64,000 nt of DNA, taken from contig NZ_MVHJ01000030.1 of assembly GCF_002086115.1 (NCBI RefSeq), positions 1 through 64,000 of the forward strand, written 5' to 3'. Positions 33,617 through 41,436 of this stretch are shown piece after piece. The position numbers and the translations under genes are program-made. Within the stretch, counting starts at the first letter, position 1. Every line of letters starts with the position of its first letter. The stretch comes from Mycolicibacterium bacteremicum (GTDB lineage: Bacteria; Actinomycetota; Actinomycetes; Mycobacteriales; Mycobacteriaceae). Below the pieces are notes generated by a model. That model made no database searches. It was not told the origin of the DNA and saw only the letters and a list, made by a program, of their open reading frames with translations.

Positions 33617-35091
33617 TTGACGAGCCGCCTCTCCAGCCGGTCGGACAGTTTGGTCAGCGCCATGATGACGATGAAGTAGATGATGCCGACGATCAGCCAC
33701 ATTTCGAAGGCCTTGTAGTTGCCGGCGATGATGATGCGTCCACTCTGGGTCAGTTCGGCGATGCCGAGGACCGAGAGGATCGAGGTGTCCTTCAGCGTGA
33801 TCACGAACTGGTTGATGTAGGACGGGATCATGGTCCGGATCGCCTGGGGCAGAATCACCTTGCGCATGGTCGGCAGGTAGCCGATACCGAGGCTGCGGGC
33901 AGCCTCCATCTGGCCCTTGTCCACCGAGAGGATGCCGCCCCGCACGATCTCGGTCATATAGGCGCCGGCGTTGAGCGACAGCGTGATGATGCCCGCGGTG
34001 ACGGCCGACATCTGGAAGCCCAGCGCCGTCGGGATGCCGAAGTAGATGAAGAACGCCTGCACGATCAGTGGCGTGCCGCGGAAGATGTCGACGAAGGTGG
34101 TGCCGATGGCGCGCAACCAGATCGATCGGGACACCCTGGCCAATCCGAAGATGACACCGAGGATGAGCGCGAAGAAGATCGACGACACGGTCAGGATGAT
34201 GGTCATCTTCAGGCCGGCCAACAGCATGGGCGTCGTGCTCTTGATCAGACCGAAGAACGAGTTGTCGCTCGTGGCCGCGCCCTCACCGAGATAGGTCGCC
34301 AGGATCTCGTCGTAGCGACCCGAGGCCTTCAGACTTTCCAGCCCAGCGTTGAACTTCTGCAGCAGTTCGGCGTTCTGGCCCTTGTTGACCGCGAAGCCGT
34401 ATCCGGTCGGATCCTCCTTCGGGGTGACCGTCTTGAAGCCGTTGCCCTGTTGGATGGCGTAGAGCAGCACCGGGTAGTCCTCGAAGGCGGCCACCGAGTT
34501 GCCGGTCCGCACCTCATCGAACATCGTCGAGGAGTCGGCGAACGAGACCACCTCGAAGCCGTACTGGTCCTTGATCGAGTTCGCGAAATCCGCGCCCTGC
34601 GTGCCGTTCTTGACCGAGACGCGCTTGCCGCGCAGATCCTCGTAGGACTTGATGTCCTCATTGTCCTCGAGCACCGCCATCTGGATACCGGACTCGAAGT
34701 AGGGTTCGGAGAAGTCGAAGACCTTCCGGCGTTCGTCGGTGATCGACATGCCGGCGATGACACCGTCGACCTGGTTGGCCTGCACCGCCTGCAGCGCGGC
34801 GTCGAAGCCCAGTGGCTTGATGTCGACGTTGAACCCCTGATCCTCGCCGATCGCCCGGATCAGGTCCATGTCGATGCCGACGAATTTCCCACTGGCATCC
34901 TGGAATTCGAACGGTGCGAAGGTGGTGTCCGTCGCGATGGTGTAGGTCTCGCCCTCGGCGGCAGCGCTCGCGGGCAGCAGCAGGGCGACACCGAACAGTC
35001 CGACGAGCAGACCAGCGAGGACCACCTGCAACCGGTTTCTCCGTCTGCTGGGTGGCGTGGGCGTACAACCCGACGAACTAGCGGCTCGCAT
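33613..35091 (-). CDS. Amino-acid ABC transporter: substrate-binding and permease domains fused
   Basis: Fusion of 492 residues. After a signal sequence (about 20-45) comes a type II periplasmic binding domain (about 48-270: TIATDTTFAPFEFQDASGKFVGIDMDL, then GVIAGMSITDERRKVFDFSEPYF), followed by a HisM/GlnP-type permease domain (about 285-490) with the EAA loop EAARSLGIGYLPTMRKVILPQA. Binding protein and permease in one chain is a known arrangement in actinobacteria and Gram-positives. Translationally coupled to the ATPase. Upstream 300 bp are shared with the divergent adenylation protein gene. Confidence 0.9.
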   Translation of the reverse strand: MRAASSSGCTPTPPSRRRNRLQVVLAGLLVGLFGVALLLPASAAAEGETYTIATDTTFAPFEFQDASGKFVGIDMDLIRAIGEDQGFNVDIKPLGFDAALQAVQANQVDGVIAGMSITDERRKVFDFSEPYFESGIQMAVLEDNEDIKSYEDLRGKRVSVKNGTQGADFANSIKDQYGFEVVSFADSSTMFDEVRTGNSVAAFEDYPVLLYAIQQGNGFKTVTPKEDPTGYGFAVNKGQNAELLQKFNAGLESLKASGRYDEILATYLGEGAATSDNSFFGLIKSTTPMLLAGLKMTIILTVSSIFFALILGVIFGLARVSRSIWLRAIGTTFVDIFRGTPLIVQAFFIYFGIPTALGFQMSAVTAGIITLSLNAGAYMTEIVRGGILSVDKGQMEAARSLGIGYLPTMRKVILPQAIRTMIPSYINQFVITLKDTSILSVLGIAELTQSGRIIIAGNYKAFEMWLIVGIIYFIVIMALTKLSDRLERRLVK

Positions 35092-35394
35092 GATGGTCTC
35101 CCGTCCGGTGTGCTGTGACGGTTCACGCTAGCGCCGGAGCAGGCCTCCGCGCGCGTTCTCTGGACAATCGCCAGGTTGTGGCGCCGTGTCCCGCCGATCC
35201 CGATGCTCCGACGAGCATCTGCAGGTGCGTGCGACAGGCGGCGCCGAGGAAACGTTTCGTCACTGAGGCTAGCCTAGCCTCATCTCGATGCCGCCAGGCG
35301 GCTAAACTCTGCAGGGTTCGGGCCGGCCGATCGCCGTGATCGGTGCTCCGAAATTCTTGTCCAGCATGGTATTCAGCACAGTCGGGAAGGTTCG
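35092..35394. other. Divergent promoter region with an IdeR box
   Basis: No gene recognised in these 303 bp. They separate the ABC transporter operon from the adenylation-carrier-thioesterase gene. A near-perfect palindromic iron box lies at 35264-35282; nothing else stands out. Confidence 0.7.
35264..35282. promoter_or_regulatory. IdeR iron box
   Basis: TGAGGCTAGCCTAGCCTCA is a 19-bp palindrome symmetric except at its centre and matches the IdeR consensus TTAGGTTAGSCTAACCTAA at 15 positions; the four differences come as symmetric pairs. It lies 112 bp before the adenylation protein gene. Confidence 0.75.
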
Positions 35395-38055
35395 ATGGCG
35401 CAGTTCAGCCGGTTTCTCGAAGGTCGCAGCAACGCCGCTGCCGCCGGCAACCGGGGCCGCCGGCTGCGACGCAGGGTGCGCACCCTCGCGGGCGCCGCGG
35501 GGGTGCTCGCCGTCGGCGCGGGATTCATCGCACGACGGAACCGCGCCGGCGGGGCGTCCGTCGCCGGCGCGATTCACGACCGGGCCGTGGGCCGGGCCGG
35601 GCCCATCCGCCAGGATCCCGAGTTGCCGGATCGCGAGTTGGCGTATCGATCGGTACCCGCACACTTTGCCGCGACCGCCAGGGCCCGCGGTGACCAGACC
35701 GCCTTCCGGACAGCGACCGAAGCGGTGACCTATCACGAGTTGTTGTCCGGCGCAGCCGCTTTTGCCGGTGCGGACCCGTCGCCAGACACCGACCGACGCG
35801 CCGCTCTGTTCCCGGCACCGATGACGCCGGCGACGGTGGCCGCCATCCTGGGGCTGTTCGCCTCGAACACCCCGGTGGTGGCACTGGACCCCGCGATGCC
35901 GGCGGCTCGCATCCAGAAGATCACGGCCATCCTCGCCGAGCACGGCTATCGACCGGTGCGGTTCGAGGTGCCCGCAGCGCTGCCTGCCGCAGTGACGGCG
36001 CCGGCGGAGTTCGGCGCCGGCGTGACTCACGACGATGTGACCAGCATCCAGTTCACCTCCGGCTCCACCGGGACACCGAAGGCCGTGTTGCATCCGAACG
36101 GATTGTGGCAGTGCGATGCTCAGCTGCTCAACGACCGGTTCGGGTTGGCCGACGGCCGGAGGGTGGCGTTGTGCATGCCGATCAGCTTTGCGGCCGGCCT
36201 CAATGTGCTGATCGCCGCGCTGCTCGGTGGCGCCGAGGTGATCGCCGTCGATCCGCAGACGGTGTCGGCCGCAGACGCCTTCGACCAGATCGCCGACGCG
36301 GGCGTCCAGGCCATCGCCTGCACGCCCGCATTCGTGGACGCCCTGCACCGCGCCGCGAGGGGCCGGACCTTGCCGGGCGTGCAGCGCATCGTGACGACCG
36401 GCGAGCCGGCCCACGCCCGGCACGTCCGGTCGGCACGCGAACTGGCGCCCCACGCGGTCTTCACGAACTGGGCTGGTTCCACCGAGACCCTGGCCATCGC
36501 CAGCTATGACATCCCGCCGAGCGCCGCGCTGCCACAGGGAATCATCCCGGTCGGAGTTCCTGCACCGCACAAGCGGATTGACATCGCCGATGACGGCGCC
36601 GTCTCGATCACCTCGCGTCACCTCGCCCTGGGTTACCTGGACCAGGTGGCCACTGCGGCGACGTTCATGGTGCATGCCGACGGCTCCCGGACCTACGCCG
36701 GCGGCGATGTGGGCCGACTCGACGAATACGGCAATCTGGTGCTGTCCGGCCGCGCCGATTCGACACTGAAGATCCGTGGCTATCTGGTCGAGCCCGCCGA
36801 GATCGAGTCCACGCTGCTCAGCTACCCGGATGTCGTCGAGGCCGCCGTCATCGCCGACACCAGCGGCACGCCGACGCTGACCGCATATGTCGCCGCCGAC
36901 CCCGACGCGCGCACCCCTGCGGTCGCCGATCTGCGGACCCGCCTGCACCGGGACCTGCCGCCCTACATGGTGCCCGCGCACATCCTGGTGCTCGGCGCGC
37001 TCCCTCGCGGTGACCGCGGCAAGATCGACCGGGCCGCGCTACCGCCGGTGGGGCGTCCGGAATTCGATCCGCCTCGGGGAGAACATGAATCGTCGATCGC
37101 CGCGTTGTGGGCGGAATCGCTGCACGTGGACAGGGTGGGCCGCACCGACGGGTTCTACGCCCTGGGCGGTGATTCGCTGACCGTGACCCAGATGCTGGGG
37201 CGGGTGTCCCAGGTACACGGCATCAAGCTGAACCCGTCGGATCTGGCCGGCGCTCCGACGGTCGCCGAGTTCGCGCTCAAGCTGGCTGGGTCCGGCGGCG
37301 CGGCCGCGCAGATCCCGACCGTGGTGGCGCTGCGCCCGATATCGGAGAACACCACCGGCACACCGCTGTTCTGTTTCTCCGGCGCCGGCGCCTCATCGCT
37401 GTGTTTCGTTCCGCTGACCGAACGGGTGGGCGAGCGCACTGCGGTGTACGCGTTGGAACCCAAAGGGCTGGAGAAGCGCGCGATCCCGGACCTGTCGGTG
37501 CCCGCTGCGGCGCGCCGACACGTCCGCAACCTCCGCCGTGTTCAACCGCACGGCCCCTACACCCTGATCGGGCATTCGCTGGGTTCACATATCGCGCTGG
37601 AAGCGGCGCGGATCCTCGAAAACCAAGGCGAGACAATCGAACTGCTGGTGATGCTGGACCCGTGGCTGTCACCGCTGACGGCCAAGAGGGCGCGCCGGGA
37701 CCTCCCCGATGTCACGGTGACGCTCGAAACGAACATGCAGACCGATGCCCGATCGTGGTGGGAACACCAGAAGGAGTTCAAGCTCGCCGGCCTGTTCCTC
37801 GACGATCTGCAACGCAAGACCGTTGCGGTCGAGGAGTGGGGCATGATGATCGGGCTGCGGTACGCGCCGCAACCCTGGTCCGGCCGGACCCTGTTGGTGC
37901 TGAGCCACCTCAACCGCGATGACCCCCGACTGTGGCCGCGGATCTTGACCGGGGATCTCACGGTCCGACACCTGGAGTGCACGCACATGTCGATCGTGCG
38001 TGAACCGCATATCGGCGCGGTGTCCGACTTCATCGAGGAGGCACTCGGCCGCTGA
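35395..38055 (+). CDS. Membrane-anchored NRPS-like protein: adenylation, carrier and thioesterase domains
   Basis: Protein of 886 residues. A basic N-terminus and one hydrophobic helix (about 31-47) precede an adenylation domain (about 85-555; core A3 IQFTSGSTGTPKAV near 219-231, A7 YAGGDVGRLDEYG, A8 LKIRGYLVEPAEIE, A10 PRGDRGKID). A carrier domain follows with the phosphopantetheine Ser594 in GGDSL, then a type I thioesterase with IGHSLG (Ser728) and a late catalytic His (CTHMSI). There is no condensation domain, so it would load and release or transfer a single acyl/aminoacyl unit at the membrane. GGGAAGG lies 5 nt before the ATG. The IdeR box implies iron-starvation control. Substrate unknown; no siderophore peptide synthetase is nearby. 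Confidence 0.85.
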   Translation: MAQFSRFLEGRSNAAAAGNRGRRLRRRVRTLAGAAGVLAVGAGFIARRNRAGGASVAGAIHDRAVGRAGPIRQDPELPDRELAYRSVPAHFAATARARGDQTAFRTATEAVTYHELLSGAAAFAGADPSPDTDRRAALFPAPMTPATVAAILGLFASNTPVVALDPAMPAARIQKITAILAEHGYRPVRFEVPAALPAAVTAPAEFGAGVTHDDVTSIQFTSGSTGTPKAVLHPNGLWQCDAQLLNDRFGLADGRRVALCMPISFAAGLNVLIAALLGGAEVIAVDPQTVSAADAFDQIADAGVQAIACTPAFVDALHRAARGRTLPGVQRIVTTGEPAHARHVRSARELAPHAVFTNWAGSTETLAIASYDIPPSAALPQGIIPVGVPAPHKRIDIADDGAVSITSRHLALGYLDQVATAATFMVHADGSRTYAGGDVGRLDEYGNLVLSGRADSTLKIRGYLVEPAEIESTLLSYPDVVEAAVIADTSGTPTLTAYVAADPDARTPAVADLRTRLHRDLPPYMVPAHILVLGALPRGDRGKIDRAALPPVGRPEFDPPRGEHESSIAALWAESLHVDRVGRTDGFYALGGDSLTVTQMLGRVSQVHGIKLNPSDLAGAPTVAEFALKLAGSGGAAAQIPTVVALRPISENTTGTPLFCFSGAGASSLCFVPLTERVGERTAVYALEPKGLEKRAIPDLSVPAAARRHVRNLRRVQPHGPYTLIGHSLGSHIALEAARILENQGETIELLVMLDPWLSPLTAKRARRDLPDVTVTLETNMQTDARSWWEHQKEFKLAGLFLDDLQRKTVAVEEWGMMIGLRYAPQPWSGRTLLVLSHLNRDDPRLWPRILTGDLTVRHLECTHMSIVREPHIGAVSDFIEEALGR

Positions 38056-38062
38056 CACGACA

Positions 38063-38100
38063 CCGGCCGGGACGGCAGCATGCGCTGCCGGCCCGGCCGG
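38063..38100. terminator. Bidirectional hairpin between convergent genes
   Basis: A 17-bp stem with one mismatch (CCGGCCGGGACGGCAGC and its partner) and a 4-nt loop lies between the stops of the adenylation protein gene and the first repeat protein gene. No U-tract. Confidence 0.65.
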
Positions 38101-38109
38101 TCTGTTGCG

Positions 38110-38550
38110 TCAGCGGTTGAACAGGCTGCCGATGTTGCGGGCCAGGTCGTTGCCGGCCCGGTTGGCGTTCTGCACCAGGTTGTTGGTGAACGTGCCACCG
38201 TTGACGAGCAGGTTGGTGCCCACCCGACCCAGGTTGCGCTGCAGGTTGCTACCGACCTGCCCGGTGTTCTGCTGGAAGTCGCTGCCCACCTGGCCTGCGT
38301 TGCGTTGCAGGTTGCTGCCGAACTGGCCCAGGTTGCGCACCAGGTTGTCACCGAATTCGCCGATGTCCTCGGGCGTCAAACCGGCCGCCCGCTGTTGTGC
38401 GGCGACATGGGCCGCGGCAGCGGAGGAACCCTCGTCTGCCGCAGCCGTCCCGGCACCCGCGACGGCGATGCCCAGACACATCGCGCCGGCGGCGCCGGTA
38501 AGCACCATTCCCTTGACCATCTTGGGCATCCCCCAGCCGTTGCGATCCAT
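38110..38550 (-). CDS. Exported 11-residue-repeat protein, paralogue 1
   Basis: Protein of 146 residues with a signal peptide ending near AGTAAADEG and a mature part made of about seven consecutive 11-residue units: RNLGQFGSNLQ, RNAGQVGSDFQ, QNTGQVGSNLQ, RNLGRVGTNLL, VNGGTFTNNLV, QNANRAGNDLA, closing with RNIGSLFNR. The pattern is x-N-x-G-x-x-G-S/T-N-L-x. An 11-residue period fits an amphipathic or right-handed-coiled helix, as in LEA, synuclein and perilipin repeats; the function is unknown. GGAGGGAGA precedes ATG 38550. Two further paralogues follow upstream on the same strand. Confidence 0.8.
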   Translation of the reverse strand: MDRNGWGMPKMVKGMVLTGAAGAMCLGIAVAGAGTAAADEGSSAAAAHVAAQQRAAGLTPEDIGEFGDNLVRNLGQFGSNLQRNAGQVGSDFQQNTGQVGSNLQRNLGRVGTNLLVNGGTFTNNLVQNANRAGNDLARNIGSLFNR

Positions 38551-38782
38551 GATTTGTCTCCCTCCAGCAAACCCCATACGCACCGCGCGAAGCTAACACG
38601 GATTGTGTGGCGCAGATCATATTTGACGGTTGTGAAGTGCCCGCGCACACGTGGCTTCAAACCCCCAGTTTCTTTGCTGCAATTCGAGGATGAGCTAGCT
38701 ATCCGGCCGACCGTCGGTCCGAGTGGTGCAGGACTGACCAGTACCGACGTGCACCGTGAGACGCAGCAAGTATTTTCGCTGG

Positions 38783-38802
38783 TGATAATTTGACGGTTAT
38801 CA
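38783..38802. promoter_or_regulatory. Inverted repeat TGATAA-N8-TTATCA
   Basis: Perfect 6-bp arms around TTTGACGG. The 11-mer ATTTGACGGTT within it recurs exactly at 38621-38631, nearer the start of paralogue 1. Possible regulator site; unassigned. Confidence 0.35.
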
Positions 38803-38982
38803 GGGCGTTCGGATCGTGTGGCGGCGTGCAGCATCCGCCAAGCCGATGCCGAGACGACCCCGGCTACCCGGTAACGGCAACGCGCCACGCAGGTCTGGCA
38901 AACTTCTGTCGGCGGCAGGCCGGGAAGCTTGGCCGGCTACTGCGACACGCCGAGTCTGGGCCCCGGGACCGAACAGGGAGAC

Positions 38983-39010
38983 GGGCAGCGGAACCGGGAT
39001 TCCGCTGCCC
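38983..39010 (-). terminator. Hairpin terminator of repeat-protein gene 2
   Basis: Perfect 11-bp stem GGGCAGCGGAA/TTCCGCTGCCC with a 6-nt loop, 18 bp beyond the stop codon at 39029. No U-tract. Confidence 0.6.
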
Positions 39011-39028
39011 GCCGTCAAGGCGTCCACG

Positions 39029-39694
39029 TCAGTCGAAGAGACTGCCGATATTCTCGCCCAGGTTGCTTCCGGCTTCACCGGCGTTGTCGACGAGATTGCT
39101 CCCCGTCTGGCCAAGGTTCTCACCCAGGTTGCTTCCGGCTTCACCGGCGTTGTCGACGAGATTGCTCCCGGCTTCACCCAGGTTCTCACCCAGGTTGCTT
39201 CCGGCCTCACCGGCGTTGTCGACCAGATTGCTCCCCGTCTGGCCAAGGTTCTCACCCAGATTGCTTCCGGCCTCACCGGCATTGTCGACCAGATTGCTCC
39301 CCGTCTCGCCGAGATTCTGACCGAGATTGGTCCCCACCTCGCCGGCGTTGTTGACGAGGTTGTCGGCGGTGGTGCCCGTGTTGATCAACGCGTTGGTGCC
39401 GGCCCGGCCGAGATGCTGCTGGAGGTTGGTCCCGACCTGACCGGTGTTCTGCACGAGATTGCTTCCGAAGCGGCCGAGATTACGAACGAGGTTGTTGCCG
39501 AAATCCCGGGGGTTGTTGCTGCTGCCGGACACGCTCGCGGAGCTCTGCTGTTGGGTCGTGGTCCCGCTGTCATCCGGGGCTGCGGCGGCGGTACCCGCGC
39601 CTGCCACCGCGATGCCGACCGACATTGCCGCGGCCGCGCCTGCCCATGCCACGCCCTTGAACGGGGTCGGAATGCCTTGGCTCTTGCGCTCCAT
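39029..39694 (-). CDS. Exported 11-residue-repeat protein, paralogue 2
   Basis: Protein of 221 residues. Signal peptide (KGVAWAGAAAAMSVGIAVAG…AAAAPDD), a Ser/Gln-rich spacer, then about 14 units of 11 residues, the last eight alternating DNAGEAGSNLG with ENLGQTGSNLV or ENLGEAGSNLV, and the shared ending ENIGSLFD. Repeats are acidic here, unlike the near-neutral paralogues 1 and 3. Of three successive ATG codons (39700, 39697, 39694) the third is best spaced from AGGGAG. The opposite strand also reads as a long open frame, an artefact of the repeats. Function unknown; an amphipathic envelope or lipid-surface protein is a guess. Confidence 0.8.
   Translation of the reverse strand: MERKSQGIPTPFKGVAWAGAAAAMSVGIAVAGAGTAAAAPDDSGTTTQQQSSASVSGSSNNPRDFGNNLVRNLGRFGSNLVQNTGQVGTNLQQHLGRAGTNALINTGTTADNLVNNAGEVGTNLGQNLGETGSNLVDNAGEAGSNLGENLGQTGSNLVDNAGEAGSNLGENLGEAGSNLVDNAGEAGSNLGENLGQTGSNLVDNAGEAGSNLGENIGSLFD
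39056..39320. repeat. 66-bp tandem DNA repeats within paralogue 2
   Basis: A 66-bp period (22 codons, two 11-residue units) is visible from recurring ACCCAG(G/A)TTGCTTCC at 39122, 39188 and 39254. Copies differ by only a few bases. Confidence 0.85.
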
Positions 39695-40213
39695 CATCAT
39701 CTCCCTATAGCAAATTGCTGTTGTTCGATTCCTGCGCTAGTCACGCAACGAACGCATACCCGACCGGAAAATCCACCAAACGACAACATGTCGCATTTTC
39801 GTTAGCTGGATGCTCGGTAGACGCTGTAGCAATTCGGTGGCATGGCGACACTCTCGGGCCGGACCGACCGTCCCGCGCGGTCCGGCTTTACGCTGGCAAA
39901 GATCGATCTTGGTTCATATAAGCCGCATTTCATGCAGTTTCGAAGATCAACCGGCACACCCAGCACGTGCTCCGGATTCGAAGCACCGTCCCATGCTCGC
40001 GCCGTCAAACAGTTAGCTGATGCAACAGCAAAACCTGCCTGATCGACACGCTTATCGGACGATCAGGAGGTAGAGCCACGGCTGCGACGGAACCGATCAG
40101 CAAACCCTTCCCTCTGCGCGGATTCCGAAGGGGACAGGCGCCGATCCTGATGTGGACACACAAAAAGGGCGGGCAGCAGGAGGTTTCCCGCCGCCCGCCC
40201 TCTCAGGCGTGGT
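39695..40213. other. Intergenic region between repeat-protein genes 2 and 3
   Basis: No gene recognised in these 519 bp; the AT content around 39710-40040 is higher than in the genes. It contains an isolated 9-bp stem hairpin (GCCGGACCG/CGGTCCGGC, 39858-39886) followed by TTTA on the plus strand, and the terminator of paralogue 3 at its right end. Confidence 0.65.
40161..40200 (-). terminator. Intrinsic terminator of repeat-protein gene 3
   Basis: On the minus strand a GGGCGGGC/GCCCGCCC stem (arms 40193-40200 and 40167-40174) is followed by TTTTTG. It begins 13 bp after the stop codon. Confidence 0.8.
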
Positions 40214-40996
40214 TCAGCCGCCCAGGACCGAGCCGATACCGGTCAGGACATCGGTGCCGACCTGCCCCAGCTGCTGCTGTCCATTGCTGGCCGCGGTACC
40301 ACCGTTGACCAGGACATCCGTGCCGACCTGACCCAGCTGCTGCTGAGCGTCACTCGCGGCGGTGCCACCGTTGATCTGCAGGTTGCTTCCCACCGTGCCG
40401 AGCTGCTGCTGCGCATCGCTGGCCGCGGTACCACCGTTGACCAGGAGGTCGGTGCCCACCTGACCCAGCTGCTGCTGAGCGTCACTCGCGGCGGTGCCAC
40501 CGTTGATCTGCAGGTTGCTTCCCACCGTGCCGAGCTGCTGCTGCGCATCGCTGGCCGCGGTACCACCGTTGACCAGGAGGTCGGTGCCCACCTGACCCAG
40601 CTGCTGCTGAGCATCGCTCGCGGCGGTGCCGCCATTGATCTGCAGATTGCTTCCGACGGTGCCGAGCTGCTGCTGCACATGAGCGGCGGCCGCGCCACTG
40701 TTCTGCTGCAGGTCGCTGCCGAACTGGCCGGCCTGCTGTTGGGCGTTACTCGCCGCGGTACCGCCATTGATCTGCAGATTGCTGCCGACGCGGCCGATGT
40801 TCTGAGTCAGGTTCGACCCGAACTTGCCCAGGCGTTGCAGCGGCGACTTGTTCGAGCTCTGCGTGGTGCTTTGCCCGGTGTCCGCGTGCGCAGCGCCGGC
40901 CGTCACCGTGGCGGCACCCATGGCAAGCGCGATTCCGCCCCCTGCGACGACAGTCGCGGCAATCATCCGGATGGACTTTTCCTGACGTCGGTACAT
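40214..40996 (-). CDS. Exported 11-residue-repeat protein, paralogue 3
   Basis: Largest paralogue, 260 residues. A signal peptide (IRMIAATVVAGGGIALAMG…AAHADTG) precedes about 18 units of 11 residues in a higher-order 44-residue cycle: QQLGTVGSNLQ, INGGTAASDAQ, QQLGQVGTDLL, VNGGTAASDAQ. It ends TGIGSVLGG, matching the IGSLF ending of the other two. The repeats are Gln/Asn/Gly/Ala-rich and nearly uncharged. ATG 40996 has AAAGGGAG 7 nt upstream. Each cycle keeps aliphatic residues at fixed places, as expected for an amphipathic helix or stacked fold. Function unknown. Confidence 0.82.
   Translation of the reverse strand: MYRRQEKSIRMIAATVVAGGGIALAMGAATVTAGAAHADTGQSTTQSSNKSPLQRLGKFGSNLTQNIGRVGSNLQINGGTAASNAQQQAGQFGSDLQQNSGAAAAHVQQQLGTVGSNLQINGGTAASDAQQQLGQVGTDLLVNGGTAASDAQQQLGTVGSNLQINGGTAASDAQQQLGQVGTDLLVNGGTAASDAQQQLGTVGSNLQINGGTAASDAQQQLGQVGTDVLVNGGTAASNGQQQLGQVGTDVLTGIGSVLGG
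40331..40594. repeat. Two identical 132-bp tandem repeats
   Basis: Positions 40331-40462 and 40463-40594 read as identical over 132 bp, including synonymous sites. A third, diverged copy begins at 40595 and a related half-unit at 40265. Perfect identity points to recent duplication or continuing homogenisation. Confidence 0.88.
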
Positions 40997-41436
40997 GTTG
41001 ATCTCCCTTTCAGCAAATTCCCCAACCAACACGGAGAAGTTAGCACGTGAGTTGCCTGGCGGAATAGTCCCCCTCGCAGATTTGCCAAAATTCTATCTGA
41101 CACGTGTGAAAATTTGTTTGCCCGATACCATCCCCCGGTACACAGCCGTCCCATCGTTACTGGAACAAATTACCAGTTCAGAGCATCCCTGCAAGGAGTG
41201 ACGACATCGAAGCTGACGTTGCCACAGCGGTCCGGAAGGGCGCGCGCAAGTGCCTATGTCACGATTTGCCATCAGCGGCTCATCAAGATCGAAAACCGTC
41301 GATCAGCAAACTAAACATCAGATTTGCGCAGTCGGGGTCCAGATTCCGCGGTGCAGCAAGGGGGCCACCGCCGTCGGCAACCATCACCGAGAACGCGCGG
41401 GTACCGCCGCCGCGCACCGCACGTCGTTGCTGGGTC
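40997..41436. other. Intergenic region upstream of repeat-protein gene 3
   Basis: No gene recognised in these 440 bp. It includes the leader TTTGCTGAAAGGGAG of paralogue 3, a palindrome ACACGTGT near 41101, a possible minus-strand -10 TAGAAT near 41090, and ACTGG-N9-CCAGT near 41161. AT-rich relative to surrounding genes. Confidence 0.6.

Larger units (their letters stand above)
38551..39028. other. Intergenic region between repeat-protein genes 1 and 2
   Basis: No gene recognised in these 478 bp. It holds the leader of paralogue 1, a twice-occurring 11-mer ATTTGACGGTT (38621-38631 and 38788-38798), an inverted repeat around the second copy, and the terminator hairpin of paralogue 2 at 38983-39010. 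Confidence 0.65.

Noticed and set aside
38816..39805. Long plus-strand open frame (329 codons) opposite repeat-protein gene 2, with regular VASGLTGVVDQIAPRL-type repeats
   Set aside because: It is the mirror reading of tandem repeats. The minus-strand frame has a signal peptide, a ribosome binding site and two paralogues with the same architecture; the plus frame has none of these.
39858..39886. Hairpin followed by TTTA as a terminator of an unknown plus-strand gene
   Set aside because: No plausible gene lies upstream on the plus strand; kept only as part of the intergenic description.
39056..40640. Possible CRISPR array because of regularly spaced repeats
   Set aside because: Repeats are head-to-tail with no unique spacers, are in frame with signal-peptide proteins, and no cas genes are present.
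38110..40996. Asn/Gly-rich repeats as PPE-MPTR proteins
   Set aside because: MPTR repeats have a five-residue period and follow a PPE domain; here the period is 11, a signal peptide is present and no PPE domain exists.
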